Below, in pieces: positions 9,179 to 17,463 of a stretch of 64,000 nt of DNA. Each line of letters starts with the position of its first letter. Positions within the stretch are counted from its first letter, which is position 1. The translations under genes and the position numbers were made by a program. A model generated the notes under the pieces. It saw only the letters and a list, made by a program, of their open reading frames with translations. It did not search any database and was not told the origin of the DNA. The stretch is from CAVTWS01 sp963738445 (GTDB lineage: Bacteria > Actinomycetota > Acidimicrobiia > Acidimicrobiales > SHLQ01). The DNA lies in contig CAVTWS010000010.1 of the NCBI GenBank assembly GCA_963738445.1, positions 62,001 through 126,000 of the forward strand, in the 5' to 3' direction.

Positions 9179-10425
9179 CGGACGCTCGTCCCCGCACCCG
9201 CCGGAGCCGGCAGGTGGGCCCCGCTGTACGGGAGGGCGGCGTGCACACCGAACCCGCCGCCGGGACGGGGGCCGACCGTCAGCCGCCCCCGATAGAGCTC
9301 CACCCGTTCCCGCATGCCGACGAGTCCGTGACCGCCGCCCGCCGGCGAACCCCCGGCGATCGCCGAAGCAGCACCGAGACCGTCGTCGATGACGTCGACC
9401 ACGAGATGGTCCGGTTCGAACCGCAGGGTGACCTCGCATCGGGCCGGCCCGGCGTGGCGAATGACGTTGGTCAACGCCTCCTGCACGACCCGGTAGACGG
9501 CGAGGTCGCGGCCCGGACCGAGGTCTGGGCGCTCGCCCTGGATGTCGAGGGTCACGGAGAGGCCCGCCTCGCGGCAGGTGGCGATCAGGCTGTCGAGATC
9601 GGCGAGCGTGGGCTGCGGCACCAGCTCCGCCCGCTCGTCGACGGAGTCGCGCAGCACCCCCAGCAGACGTCTCATCTCGGCCAGCGCTTCACGGCCCGTG
9701 GCCTCGATGGTCGCCATCGCCTCGACCGCTCGATCCGGATCCGCGACGAGCACCCGGCGGGCCGCTCCGGCCTGGACCACCATCACGCTCATCCCGTGCG
9801 CCACCACGTCGTGCATCTCACGAGCGATGCGGGTGCGTTCATCGAGCACGGCCTGCCGGGCGTTCGCTTCCCGGTCCGCCTCGGCGCGGGCGGCCCGGGC
9901 CTCCAGATCGAGGAGCCGCTGGCCACGGCCGTAGACGATCTCGCCCACCGCCGCCGCGGTACCGAAGATGATGAAGACGCCCACGGCCTCGCCCAAGGTG
10001 AGGGCCTCCTCCGACACGATCACCCCGATGATCGCGACCATCGTGATCACCACGAGGCTGGCGCCGACCGCCTGCGCGGTGCGGCGACGGTCCTTCCCGT
10101 GCGCGGCGGCGGCATACATCGCGAACACCATGGCCGGATCGAAATCCGTCGGGTAGTCGAGGATCCAGAAGGCGATCATCGACACCGTCGCGATCGCCAG
10201 CGTGATCAGCGGCGCGCGCCGGCGCCACGCCAGCACACCCGAGTTGACGACGACCAGCAAGAGCCCGAAGGCGTCAGCGTCGCGCTCGCTCCCGACGGGA
10301 TTCGCCGTCGAATAGCCGACCGCGCTCCCGATCATCAAGAGGATGGCGAAGGCCACATCGAACCGGAACGGATGCCGACGGACGACGCCCAATGCCCAAC
10401 GACCGGGATGCCGCACGGGAGCCAT
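9175..10425 (-). CDS. sensor histidine kinase (HisKA_3, LiaS/DesK-like)
   Basis: Membrane kinase of 416 residues. About five hydrophobic helices fill residues 20-165 (for example FDVAFAILLMIGSAVGY and LITLAIATVSMIAFWILDY). A short coiled segment follows, then the HisKA_3 phospho-acceptor region RIAREMHDVVAHGMSVMVVQ with the histidine in EMHD, and an HATPase domain with VVQEALTNVIRHA (N box) and GHGLVGMRERVELY (G box). The start is ATG 10425 (MAPVRHPGRW). No large extracytoplasmic sensor domain is present, so it likely senses an intramembrane state. It is coupled to the response regulator by a 4-base overlap. Confidence 0.92.
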   Translation of the reverse strand: MAPVRHPGRWALGVVRRHPFRFDVAFAILLMIGSAVGYSTANPVGSERDADAFGLLLVVVNSGVLAWRRRAPLITLAIATVSMIAFWILDYPTDFDPAMVFAMYAAAAHGKDRRRTAQAVGASLVVITMVAIIGVIVSEEALTLGEAVGVFIIFGTAAAVGEIVYGRGQRLLDLEARAARAEADREANARQAVLDERTRIAREMHDVVAHGMSVMVVQAGAARRVLVADPDRAVEAMATIEATGREALAEMRRLLGVLRDSVDERAELVPQPTLADLDSLIATCREAGLSVTLDIQGERPDLGPGRDLAVYRVVQEALTNVIRHAGPARCEVTLRFEPDHLVVDVIDDGLGAASAIAGGSPAGGGHGLVGMRERVELYRGRLTVGPRPGGGFGVHAALPYSGAHLPAPAGAGTSVR

Positions 10426-10483
10426 GGGTGAACGGTACCCCTGCGAGACCCCCACCGGCATCGGCCGTCACGACGACGCGCCC

Positions 10484-10528
10484 TCATCCTTGAGGATGAC
10501 CCGACGGCCCGCTCATCCGTGCGGATTA
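10484..10528. promoter_or_regulatory. two palindromic operators upstream of the histidine kinase
   Basis: TCATCCTTGAGGATGA at 10484-10499 is a perfect 7-2-7 inverted repeat, and TCATCCGTGCGGATTA at 10513-10528 is a near-perfect one. Their centres are 29 bases apart, close to three helical turns. They sit 59-103 bases upstream of the kinase start and match the site before the ABC operon. Autoregulation by the encoded response regulator is inferred. Confidence 0.55.
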
Positions 10529-10571
10529 CCGCCAGGAGGAAGCGACAGGAGGGCGCGACCGGAGAACGCGG

Positions 10572-11417
10572 TCAACCGGCGACGAGATCGGCGCAGGCCG
10601 CAGCGATGGGTTCGAGCTGCGACACGTCGATGGGAGGCTGCAGGTAGACGATCGCCTGGTCGATGCCGGCCGCGAAGACCTCCTCGGCCTGCTTCGCGAC
10701 ATCGCCCGGCCCCTCGCCCTCGCGGGCGAACACGTGGGTCGAGCGTTTGATGGTGGCCGGATCCCGACCGATCGCCGCGCAGTGCTCGGCCAGGATGTTG
10801 GACTTGTGGGCGTACCGTTCGGCGGTGAAGTACGGCACGTTCCAGTGGTCGGCGACGCGGGCGACCGTCCGCAACGTGCGGCGCTCTCCGTCCCCGCCGA
10901 TGCAGATCGGTAGGGGCTGCTGCGGGCCCTTGGGTTCGTTCCGGGCATCGGTGAGCGTGAAGTACCGGCCCGTGTAGGACGTGCTCTCCTGGCTCACCAG
11001 TGACCGGACGATGTCGCACGCCTCGTCGAACCGGTCGAACCGTTCGGTCAGCGTGCCGAGGTCGATGCCGTAGGCGTCGCACTCCTGCTCGTTCCAGCCC
11101 GCGCCGAGACCGAGCTCCAAGCGCCCACCCGACACGATGTCGAGCGCCGAAGCCATGTTCGCCAGGACCGCGGGATGCCGGTACACGGCGCCGTTGACGA
11201 GGCAGCCGACCCGCAGGCGAGTCGTCGCCTGGGTCGCGGCGGTCAGGGTGACCCAGGCCTCGAGGCACGGCCCCGAGGAATCTCCCTGAATCGGGTAGAA
11301 GTGGTCGAAGTTCCACCCTTGGACGTAGGTGTCGATCCCCTCCGCGATACGCCACCCTTCGAGCAGGGTGGCCCAGTCGACGTGGTGCGGGGCGATCTTG
11401 AAGGCGAGCTCAGGCAT
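10572..11417 (-). CDS. LLM-class F420-dependent oxidoreductase
   Basis: Luciferase-like monooxygenase-fold enzyme of 281 residues (TIM barrel). Typical family segments are LRVGCLVNGAVYRHPAVLAN, SGGRLELGLGAGWNEQECDAYGI and PICIGGDGERRTLRTVARVADHWN, the last shaping the cofactor pocket. The F420 rather than FMN assignment is based on resemblance to actinobacterial F420-dependent members and on cofD/cofE later in this window. The start is ATG 11417; the longer upstream frame is Arg-rich and unlikely. It stands alone 44 bases downstream of the conservon, and its substrate is unknown. Confidence 0.85.
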   Translation of the reverse strand: MPELAFKIAPHHVDWATLLEGWRIAEGIDTYVQGWNFDHFYPIQGDSSGPCLEAWVTLTAATQATTRLRVGCLVNGAVYRHPAVLANMASALDIVSGGRLELGLGAGWNEQECDAYGIDLGTLTERFDRFDEACDIVRSLVSQESTSYTGRYFTLTDARNEPKGPQQPLPICIGGDGERRTLRTVARVADHWNVPYFTAERYAHKSNILAEHCAAIGRDPATIKRSTHVFAREGEGPGDVAKQAEEVFAAGIDQAIVYLQPPIDVSQLEPIAAACADLVAG

Positions 11418-11461
11418 GCGCTGAGTCTGCCAGAGGCAGCGCGAGAGCCCCGGTAGCCCGG

Positions 11462-12025
11462 TCAGGTGAGCTCGAGCACGTGGTCGAGCAGTGACAACAC
11501 CGTGTTCTTGACCGCCTTGTCGTTGCGGGCATCGGTGGTGACGACCGGGATGTGTTTCCCGATCCCGAGCGCGGACCGCACATCGTCGATGTGGTGGTGC
11601 AGCTCGCCGTCGAAGCAGTTGATGGCCACGATGAACGGCAGCAGGCGGCGCTCGAACCAGTTCACGGCGTCGAAGCAGTCGGCGAGGCGGAGCGTGTCGA
11701 CCAACACCACCGCACCGAGCGCGCCTTCGGCGAGGTCGTCCCACAGGTAGCCGAACCGGCCCTGGCCCGGCGTCCCGAACAGGTAGAGCACGAGGCTCTG
11801 GTCGAGTGTGACCCGGCCGAAGTCGAACGCCACCGTGGTGGTGGTCTTCGTCATCACCGTGCCGATGTCATCCACCCCGACCGAACGATCGGTCATGGCC
11901 GCCTCGGTGTTGAAGGGCGGAATCTCCGACAGGGCGCCGACGAACGTGGTCTTGCCGACACCGAACCCGCCGGCCACCAGCAATTTGGCAGGCATTGGGA
12001 GGTCGTCGATGGGCTCAGAGTGCAC
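11462..12025 (-). CDS. conservon GTP-binding protein (CvnD-like)
   Basis: Small ATP/GTP-binding protein (187 residues) ending a four-gene conservon. The P-loop is GGFGVGKTTFVG near residue 20, the switch-region Thr is followed by VAFDFGRV, and the G3-like motif is LYLFGTPGQGRF; the base-specificity loop appears as AINCFDG. This matches the CvnD/MglA-like family paired with roadblock proteins. I place the start at GTG 12025 because GGGAGGG precedes it and it overlaps the DUF742 stop; an internal ATG (MPAKLLV) is the alternative. It probably switches between nucleotide states under control of the roadblock and kinase-like partners at the membrane. Confidence 0.88.
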   Translation of the reverse strand: MHSEPIDDLPMPAKLLVAGGFGVGKTTFVGALSEIPPFNTEAAMTDRSVGVDDIGTVMTKTTTTVAFDFGRVTLDQSLVLYLFGTPGQGRFGYLWDDLAEGALGAVVLVDTLRLADCFDAVNWFERRLLPFIVAINCFDGELHHHIDDVRSALGIGKHIPVVTTDARNDKAVKNTVLSLLDHVLELT

Positions 12026-12428
12026 GGACACCCTCCCGGACTCGTTGTACGAAGGATCGATCATGGGCGGCCTTGGCCGAACAGCGCAGCCAGCCGGCAT
12101 CGACGGCATCACCGGCCAGAACCAGGGCGACGCCGAGCGGCAGCCCGGCTCGGTGGGCGACCTCGACGATGGACCGGGGACGGTCAGCGTTGGAGATCAG
12201 CGCCGCCAGCTCGGGAGCCAGGCCGGGTTCCTCATGGCCCTGAGTCGTAGCCACGATCACCGACTCGAATCGGACGTCGCTGCGCGAGGCCTCGGTGCGG
12301 CCTCGGGTGATGGTGTACGGGCGGACGATGCTGGCCGGCCCTTCCCCACCTTCGTCTTCTTCGCGGCGATAGGTGGTGAGAAAGGATCGGACGAGCTCGT
12401 CGCCCGACGAGCTCTCCGAGTCGTTCAC
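12015..12428 (-). CDS. DUF742 protein (CvnC-like)
   Basis: A 137-residue DUF742 protein, third member of the conservon. The recognisable core is RPYTITRGRT (residues 36-45), an unstructured N-terminal tail precedes it, and the C-terminal half is a winged-helix-like fold (SIVEVAHRAGLPLGVALVLAGDAVDAGWL). It overlaps both neighbours by a few bases, as in Streptomyces cvn operons. DUF742 proteins are thought to act as partners of the roadblock and GTPase components; the molecular role is unresolved. Confidence 0.9.
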   Translation of the reverse strand: MNDSESSSGDELVRSFLTTYRREEDEGGEGPASIVRPYTITRGRTEASRSDVRFESVIVATTQGHEEPGLAPELAALISNADRPRSIVEVAHRAGLPLGVALVLAGDAVDAGWLRCSAKAAHDRSFVQRVREGVRAL

Positions 12429-12859
12429 CGAAGCACACTCCGCTTCAGCTCGGTCATCAGCGTGGGCGTGAGCGCCGCACCGATCCGGGTGGCGGTGAGG
12501 GCCAGCTCGTACCCGACGAGACCGAGATCGCAGGGCTTGCCGGCGACGACGCCGATCGCCGAACCCCGACCGACCGCCGACACCACGAGAAAGCCCTCGC
12601 TGGCGACGAGCACGACCTGTTCGGGTTGGCCGACACCGAGGACCGGCGCCGCCCCGTCACCGAGCGACCGGAAACCGGCCACGACGGCGGCGAGGTGTTC
12701 CGAACCGACCCGGTCGAGTGTCGACGATCGGGCCATGAGCAGACCGTCCGACGAGACGGCCAGTGCGGCCTGGACGGCGGGGACCCGGGTGACGAGGTCC
12801 TCCATCAACCAGTGGATCTCGCGGGCGGCGGGACTGAGCTCGACTGATCCGGTGCTCAT
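12425..12859 (-). CDS. roadblock/LC7 domain protein (CvnB-like)
   Basis: A 144-residue single-domain roadblock/LC7 protein. Characteristic segments are LVTRVPAVQAALAVSSDGLLMARS, an LAAVVAGFRSLG helix, and the later strand pair EGFLVVSAVGRGSAIGVV. Roadblock proteins regulate small GTPases, and in conservons this one lies between the kinase-like sensor and DUF742. It begins within the kinase stop (4-base overlap) and its own stop overlaps the DUF742 start, so all four proteins are made stoichiometrically. Confidence 0.92.
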   Translation of the reverse strand: MSTGSVELSPAAREIHWLMEDLVTRVPAVQAALAVSSDGLLMARSSTLDRVGSEHLAAVVAGFRSLGDGAAPVLGVGQPEQVVLVASEGFLVVSAVGRGSAIGVVAGKPCDLGLVGYELALTATRIGAALTPTLMTELKRSVLR

Positions 12860-14730
12860 GAGTTGGCCTTCCTTGCAGCATCGTGGCCCAGCTGGAACGA
12901 CCCGAGGGCCGAACCGATCGCCGAGGCGTCGAAGACGGGCGCCGTCGTCGCGGGTTGTTCGTCGTCGACGGCCGGGGCGGCCGACGACACCATGGCCCGG
13001 GTGGGCAGCGCCGCTCCGGCGGACGTCGGCATCTGGGGCGCCACGGGGTCGTGCCGTTCGGTCGACGGTTCGGACATGGCCTGGAGGCGGGTCATGACGG
13101 CGACGCGACGGTCGGTGTCGGGCTGGCCCGCTTCGGTGAGCTCGCCGGGGCTGGCGGTCGCCTCGACGGCCGTGCGGATCTGGCTCGGCGCCTCGACGAG
13201 ATCGGTCTCACCCATCACGCTGGTCGGTAGGACGACGGTCGCCACCACGCCCTCGCGAGGTGACCGGGTGAAGCGCATCAGGATGCCGTGACGGGCGGCC
13301 AGGCGACCGATCACGTGCAGACCCATCGTGGCCAGCGACGCATCGGACACCGAGCCGGATTCGGCGACCCGCTCGTTCGCCGCGGCCAGCTGCTCGTCGT
13401 TCATCCCGATGCCGGAGTCGACGACGGCGATCTGATAACCGTTGGACAGCATCCGGCCGTACACCTGAACCTCGGTGCCCGGCGGTGAGAAGGCGGCGCC
13501 GTTCTCGAGGAGCTCGGCGAGGAGGTGGGAGATGTCGGCGACCGCAGTACCACGAACGGTCGCCGCCTCCAGGTTGGCGACATTGACCCGGTCGAACGCC
13601 TCGATCTCGGAGATGGCCGAGCGGACCACGTCGAGCACCGACACCGGCTTCGACCAGGTGCGGAGCGGCGGGTTGTCGGCGAGGACGAGCAACGACTCGG
13701 CGTTCCGGCGCATGCGGGTCGTCAGGTGGTCGACCTTGTACAACGCGTTGAGGCGTTCGGGGTCGCGTTCGTCGGATTCCAGCCGGGAGAGCTGTTCCAG
13801 CGAACGCCCGAGCAGACCGTGGTTGCGACGACCCAGCTGCACGAACGAGTTCGTGACGGAGGCCCGCATGGCCGCCTGCTCGGTCGCCAGGCGCAGGGCC
13901 GTCTCCTGGACACCGGCGAAGGACCGGGCCAGCGAGTGGATCTCGTCGCGTGCCTCGGGGAGCTCCACCGGGGGAATGGTGACCTCGACGCCCGACTGCA
14001 CCTGGGCCACCGCGGCCGGCAGCCATTCGCTGGCGGTGCGTTCCGCCTGTTCACGGAGGCGGTCGAGCGGACGCCGGATGCTGCGGGTCAGGATGGCGGC
14101 GATGATGCCGACACCCACGACCAGCGCGACCGCGGCGCCGATCAACAAGGTGAAACGGCTGGACACCAGATCGGAGGCCTCGGCCTCGAGCTCGACCTGC
14201 CGCTCCAGAGCGAGCGCCACGACCTCGTCCACGGCAGCGCGGTGGGTGAGGTAGGCGGGCCGGATCACGTCGTCGAGCACGGCCTCCTGAGCCGCCTGGT
14301 CCTGGTCGAGGATGGGGATCAGCTCGGTTTCGATCGCGGCGATGAGCGCGAGGCCGGAGTCGTAGGCGGCGCCGTTCAGCGCCTCGCTCAGACCCGGCTC
14401 CCCCGCCAGCGATCCGGTGACCCAGTACTGATGCCGCTCCTCGAACTCGGCTTCCAGCTGACCGAGGCGCACGAGCAGCTCCTGCTTCGCCTCGGGGTCC
14501 TCCACACCGACGATCTCGCGGGCGGTGAGGTAGGTCTCGATCAGGTAGTGCGGGGGCGGCAGCACGTCAGCGACGATGTCCTCCGCCTCGATGATCTCGC
14601 CGTACGTCGCGCCGTTGATCTGCACGGCCCGGAAGGTGGACACGGCGATCACGGCCAGCGGGACGATGGCCAGGATGGGTACAGCGACCGCAGCGATGAG
14701 CTTGGTGCGCAAGGGAAGGCGATTGAACAC
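12856..14730 (-). CDS. conservon sensor histidine kinase (CvnA-like)
   Basis: Membrane sensor of 624 residues. One transmembrane helix (LIAAVAVPILAIVPLAVIAV, residues 11-30) leads into a helical extracytoplasmic sensor domain of nitrate/nitrite-sensor-like organisation (to about 185), then a second helix (LLIGAAVALVVGVGIIAAIL), a HAMP-like linker, and a HATPase domain with the N box LLAELLENGAAFSPPGTEV and G box GLHVIGRLAARHG. The tail from about 480 is disordered and Pro/Ala-rich. No canonical HisKA phosphohistidine motif was recognised, as is usual in conservon kinases. The start is GTG 14730 with AAGGAGG seven bases upstream. It signals into the roadblock/DUF742/GTPase trio. Confidence 0.9.
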   Translation of the reverse strand: MFNRLPLRTKLIAAVAVPILAIVPLAVIAVSTFRAVQINGATYGEIIEAEDIVADVLPPPHYLIETYLTAREIVGVEDPEAKQELLVRLGQLEAEFEERHQYWVTGSLAGEPGLSEALNGAAYDSGLALIAAIETELIPILDQDQAAQEAVLDDVIRPAYLTHRAAVDEVVALALERQVELEAEASDLVSSRFTLLIGAAVALVVGVGIIAAILTRSIRRPLDRLREQAERTASEWLPAAVAQVQSGVEVTIPPVELPEARDEIHSLARSFAGVQETALRLATEQAAMRASVTNSFVQLGRRNHGLLGRSLEQLSRLESDERDPERLNALYKVDHLTTRMRRNAESLLVLADNPPLRTWSKPVSVLDVVRSAISEIEAFDRVNVANLEAATVRGTAVADISHLLAELLENGAAFSPPGTEVQVYGRMLSNGYQIAVVDSGIGMNDEQLAAANERVAESGSVSDASLATMGLHVIGRLAARHGILMRFTRSPREGVVATVVLPTSVMGETDLVEAPSQIRTAVEATASPGELTEAGQPDTDRRVAVMTRLQAMSEPSTERHDPVAPQMPTSAGAALPTRAMVSSAAPAVDDEQPATTAPVFDASAIGSALGSFQLGHDAARKANS

Positions 14731-14809
14731 CGGCGTGCCTCCTTCGGTGGGCCGACGTTCGACTATCGGGGAGGCGGGGCGCGCCCTTGAGGTGAAGGGG
14801 CCATACGGC

Positions 14810-15553
14810 TCAGACCGGGGTGAGCAACACCTGCCGCAACCTCACCACGGTGGCCGAGTCGACACCATGGGATGCGGCGTAGTCGGTCCAGCCTCCGTAC
14901 TCCGATCGGATCAGGTCGATCAAATCGGCCATGGCGGCGATCGGGGCCCCGGTGATCCCTTCGGGCAGGCGGGACCACACCTTCTCGATACCGGGCGATT
15001 CGATCCTGGTTCGATCGGTGATCGCCTGGGCCCGCACGTCCGTGAGAGCGAAGTCGGCCATGACCTGATCGTCGGTCACCCCCACCAGGCTCAGGATCAG
15101 GGCCGACAGGATGCCGGTGCGGTCCTTGCCGGCCGAGCAGTAGAACGCCACCGGTCCGTCGGATTCGGCGATGGCCGTGACCGCTTCGGCGAAGGCGGAC
15201 CCCGAACTGCGCGCCATCGAGAGGTAGATCTGGCCGACGGAGGTGGCGGAGTCGATGCTGGCTCGAGTCCGCGACGTGTTCATGCCGCGATCGATCACGT
15301 CGATGTGCACGCAGCGGATCCCGAGGTCCTCGGGCAGCGTCCCGGTTCGCTCGCGCTCCTCGGCCGACCGGAGGTCGATCGCGGTCGTGAGGGCGTAGTG
15401 GTCGACGAGCAGTCGGCGACCCGCGGGGGTGGCGCGATGCAGCGAGTCCGAGCGGAAGATCCGGCCGAGCCGGGTGGATCCACCCTCGGCCGACTCGTAG
15501 CCGCCGAGGTCGCGGAAGTTCAACAGGCCTTCGATCTCGGCGAACCGCAACAC
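14810..15553 (-). CDS. tyrosine phosphatase (MptpB/LipA-like)
   Basis: Protein-tyrosine or dual-specificity phosphatase of 247 residues. The P-loop is FYCSAGKDRTGILSALIL (CX5R, about residue 138), with Asp and Lys inside the loop as in the MptpB branch. The N-terminal GLLNFRDLGGYESAEG is the family hallmark (FRDLGG), and IFRSDSLHRAT follows. These enzymes act on phosphotyrosine, phosphoserine/threonine or phosphoinositides; the substrate here is unknown. It lies between the conservon and the formaldehyde operon, and may be separately transcribed. Confidence 0.9.
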   Translation of the reverse strand: MLRFAEIEGLLNFRDLGGYESAEGGSTRLGRIFRSDSLHRATPAGRRLLVDHYALTTAIDLRSAEERERTGTLPEDLGIRCVHIDVIDRGMNTSRTRASIDSATSVGQIYLSMARSSGSAFAEAVTAIAESDGPVAFYCSAGKDRTGILSALILSLVGVTDDQVMADFALTDVRAQAITDRTRIESPGIEKVWSRLPEGITGAPIAAMADLIDLIRSEYGGWTDYAASHGVDSATVVRLRQVLLTPV

Positions 15554-15596
15554 GTCAGGGCCTCTTCTCTCGAGTGGTGTCGTCGAACGGGTCAGG

Positions 15597-16481
15597 TCAG
15601 ACGTAGGGCGCGATCAGCGGGGCGAGCTCGTCGAGCACCGAGTGGTCGATGGTCGTCGGGACCAGGAAGATCTCGTCGCACCCGGCCTCGGCCAGGCGAG
15701 CCAGGCCCGCGCTCACCCGTTCCGCCGTGTTCGCCGACGCCACCGCAGCCATGAAGTCCGCGGCCTCGGGTCCGGCGACGGCCATGTAGTCGCGTGCGTA
15801 TCCGGCCAGCGCATCGGCGCCGTCAGCGCCGAGGGCGAACCAGAAGCTCGACGCCAACCACGGCCGCTCACCCCGCCCGGCGGCGGACCACGCGTCGAGG
15901 ACGGCGGTGAACCACACCGCGTGGTCATCGGTATCGGGAGCCAGCGAGAAGCCGTCGACACCGTCGGCCCAGCGGGCCGAGCGGGCGATCGACCGGGGGC
16001 CCATGCACGCGGACAGGATGGGAGGCCCGCCGGCCTGCACCGGTGGCGGACCGACCGGGGGCGAGCCATCGAACGGCGCCGCTCCCGCCCACAACTGACG
16101 GAGGGCCGCGACCTGGTCGTCGAGGGTCTGATGCGTCCGGGCGAACGGCTTCTCCAACGACCGGTAGTCCTGCTCGCGTCCGCCGACCCCGACACCCACG
16201 GTCAGGCGCCCTCCCGACAGGACGTCGAGCGTGGCCAGGGCCTTGCCCATGGCGACCACGGGATGGGCCGGCAGGATCACGATCGTGGGCGCGATGCGCA
16301 CCCGCTCGGTGACCCCGGCGGCAAACGACAGGGTCGTGTGTTGATCGGTGTTCCAATGGTTGATCCGCTCGCCGACCGCCAGCGAGTGATAGGGACCCTC
16401 ATCGATGCGGCGGCACCAGGTCAGTGCGGCGGCACGATCGAAACCGGGCAGCATCGTGGGCAGGGTCATGCTGATCTTCAT
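15597..16481 (-). CDS. LLM-class F420-dependent oxidoreductase
   Basis: Luciferase-like TIM-barrel enzyme of 294 residues. Family segments: SLAVGERINHWNTDQHTTLSFAAG, RIAPTIVILPAHPVVAMGKALAT, SGGRLTVGVGVGGREQDY and PILSACMGPRSIARSARWADGVDG. It is the last gene of a tightly coupled operon with mscR, an MBL-fold hydrolase and a Rieske protein, overlapping the latter by four bases. This physical link suggests it serves the same detoxification route, perhaps using F420, but no reaction can be assigned from sequence. Confidence 0.86.
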   Translation of the reverse strand: MKISMTLPTMLPGFDRAAALTWCRRIDEGPYHSLAVGERINHWNTDQHTTLSFAAGVTERVRIAPTIVILPAHPVVAMGKALATLDVLSGGRLTVGVGVGGREQDYRSLEKPFARTHQTLDDQVAALRQLWAGAAPFDGSPPVGPPPVQAGGPPILSACMGPRSIARSARWADGVDGFSLAPDTDDHAVWFTAVLDAWSAAGRGERPWLASSFWFALGADGADALAGYARDYMAVAGPEAADFMAAVASANTAERVSAGLARLAEAGCDEIFLVPTTIDHSVLDELAPLIAPYV

Positions 16482-16861
16482 CGGCGCGTATCCTCACCCG
16501 AACCGGGGACTCGGAGCCAAACGGCGGCGCCGTCGTCCCGGCATTCGTACGTGGCGATGTCGGCCTTGTCGTCGCGGCGGCCGTTCACGTTGACCTTCGT
16601 GCCGCGACCGTCGGGGTCGAACCGCCAGAAGTGGGCCAGGCAGACGAGTTCGTCCTCGACGACCGCGCCCTCGTAGGCGAGGTGCGACCACTGGTGGGGG
16701 CAACGGGCATCGGCCACGCACGGCCGTCCCGTCGCCGTCCGCCACACGACCAGGTCGAGGTCACCGACCTGCGCTTCGGCGACGGCTCCCGGAGACAGTC
16801 CGACGGCGACGACGACCCACCCCGGCTCTGCGGGCACTGCCGCGGCACTCTCCCCCGTCAC
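16478..16861 (-). CDS. Rieske [2Fe-2S] protein
   Basis: A 127-residue soluble Rieske-type ferredoxin. The cluster ligands are in CPHQWSHL and CLAH, spaced C-x-H-x17-C-x2-H as in Rieske oxygenase ferredoxins. No signal peptide or membrane segment is visible, so it acts in the cytoplasm as an electron carrier or small Rieske domain protein. It overlaps the MBL hydrolase gene upstream and the LLM oxidoreductase gene downstream by four bases each, so it is a dedicated part of this operon, possibly passing electrons to or from the LLM enzyme. Confidence 0.9.
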   Translation of the reverse strand: MTGESAAAVPAEPGWVVVAVGLSPGAVAEAQVGDLDLVVWRTATGRPCVADARCPHQWSHLAYEGAVVEDELVCLAHFWRFDPDGRGTKVNVNGRRDDKADIATYECRDDGAAVWLRVPGSGEDTRR

Positions 16862-17463
16862 GTGATGTGGGTGCGTTCGGCGCCGATGCTGGTGGAATCA
16901 CCGTGGCCGGTGTGGACGACGGTCGCATCGGGAAGGACGAGCAGCCGGTCCGTGATGCTGGTCACGATCAGGTCGTGATCGGAGAAGGATCGGCCGGTGG
17001 CGCCGGGCCCCCCGTTGAACAGCGTGTCGCCCGAGAGGAGCACGCCATCCGCCGCCAGATGGAAGCAGCAGCCGCCCGGGGAGTGCCCGGGTGTGTGCAA
17101 TACCGAGATCTCCGCCCCGCCCACCTCGATGCGGCGGCCCTCCGTCAGCGGGTCGTCGACCCGCCGATCCGGATACACCACCTCCCACAGCATGGTGTCG
17201 GCCGGATGCAGCCAGATGGGCGCATCCACCGCGTCGGCGAGCTCGGCGGCGGCGTTGATGTGGTCGTTGTGGCCGTGGGTGAGCACCACGGCCTTGACCC
17301 GCCGGCCGCCGACCGCGGCCACGATCGGCCGGTGGTCGTGAGCGGCGTCGAAGACCACGACCTCGTGGTCGTCGCCGACGAGCCAGATGTTGTTGTCGAC
17401 CTGAAAATCCTCGCCGTCGAGGCTGAAGATCCCGGAGGTCACGACCCGGTCGATGCGCGTCAT
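16858..17463 (-). CDS. MBL-fold metallo-hydrolase (putative S-formylmycothiol hydrolase)
   Basis: Glyoxalase-II-like metallo-beta-lactamase fold protein of 201 residues. Metal ligands: THGHNDH (residues about 61-67), the His in HTPGHSPGG, the Asp in LLSGDTLFNGG and the C-terminal His in VHTGHGDS. In mycobacteria the equivalent gene (Rv2260) follows mscR (Rv2259). Here the two genes share one base (TGATG), so this enzyme probably hydrolyses S-formylmycothiol, the MscR product, to formate and mycothiol. That role is inferred from gene order, not from a diagnostic residue. Confidence 0.85.
   Translation of the reverse strand: MTRIDRVVTSGIFSLDGEDFQVDNNIWLVGDDHEVVVFDAAHDHRPIVAAVGGRRVKAVVLTHGHNDHINAAAELADAVDAPIWLHPADTMLWEVVYPDRRVDDPLTEGRRIEVGGAEISVLHTPGHSPGGCCFHLAADGVLLSGDTLFNGGPGATGRSFSDHDLIVTSITDRLLVLPDATVVHTGHGDSTSIGAERTHIT

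Noticed and set aside
9400..9440. tRNA-like GGTTCGAA sequence
   Set aside because: It lies inside the histidine kinase gene and no cloverleaf can be built around it.
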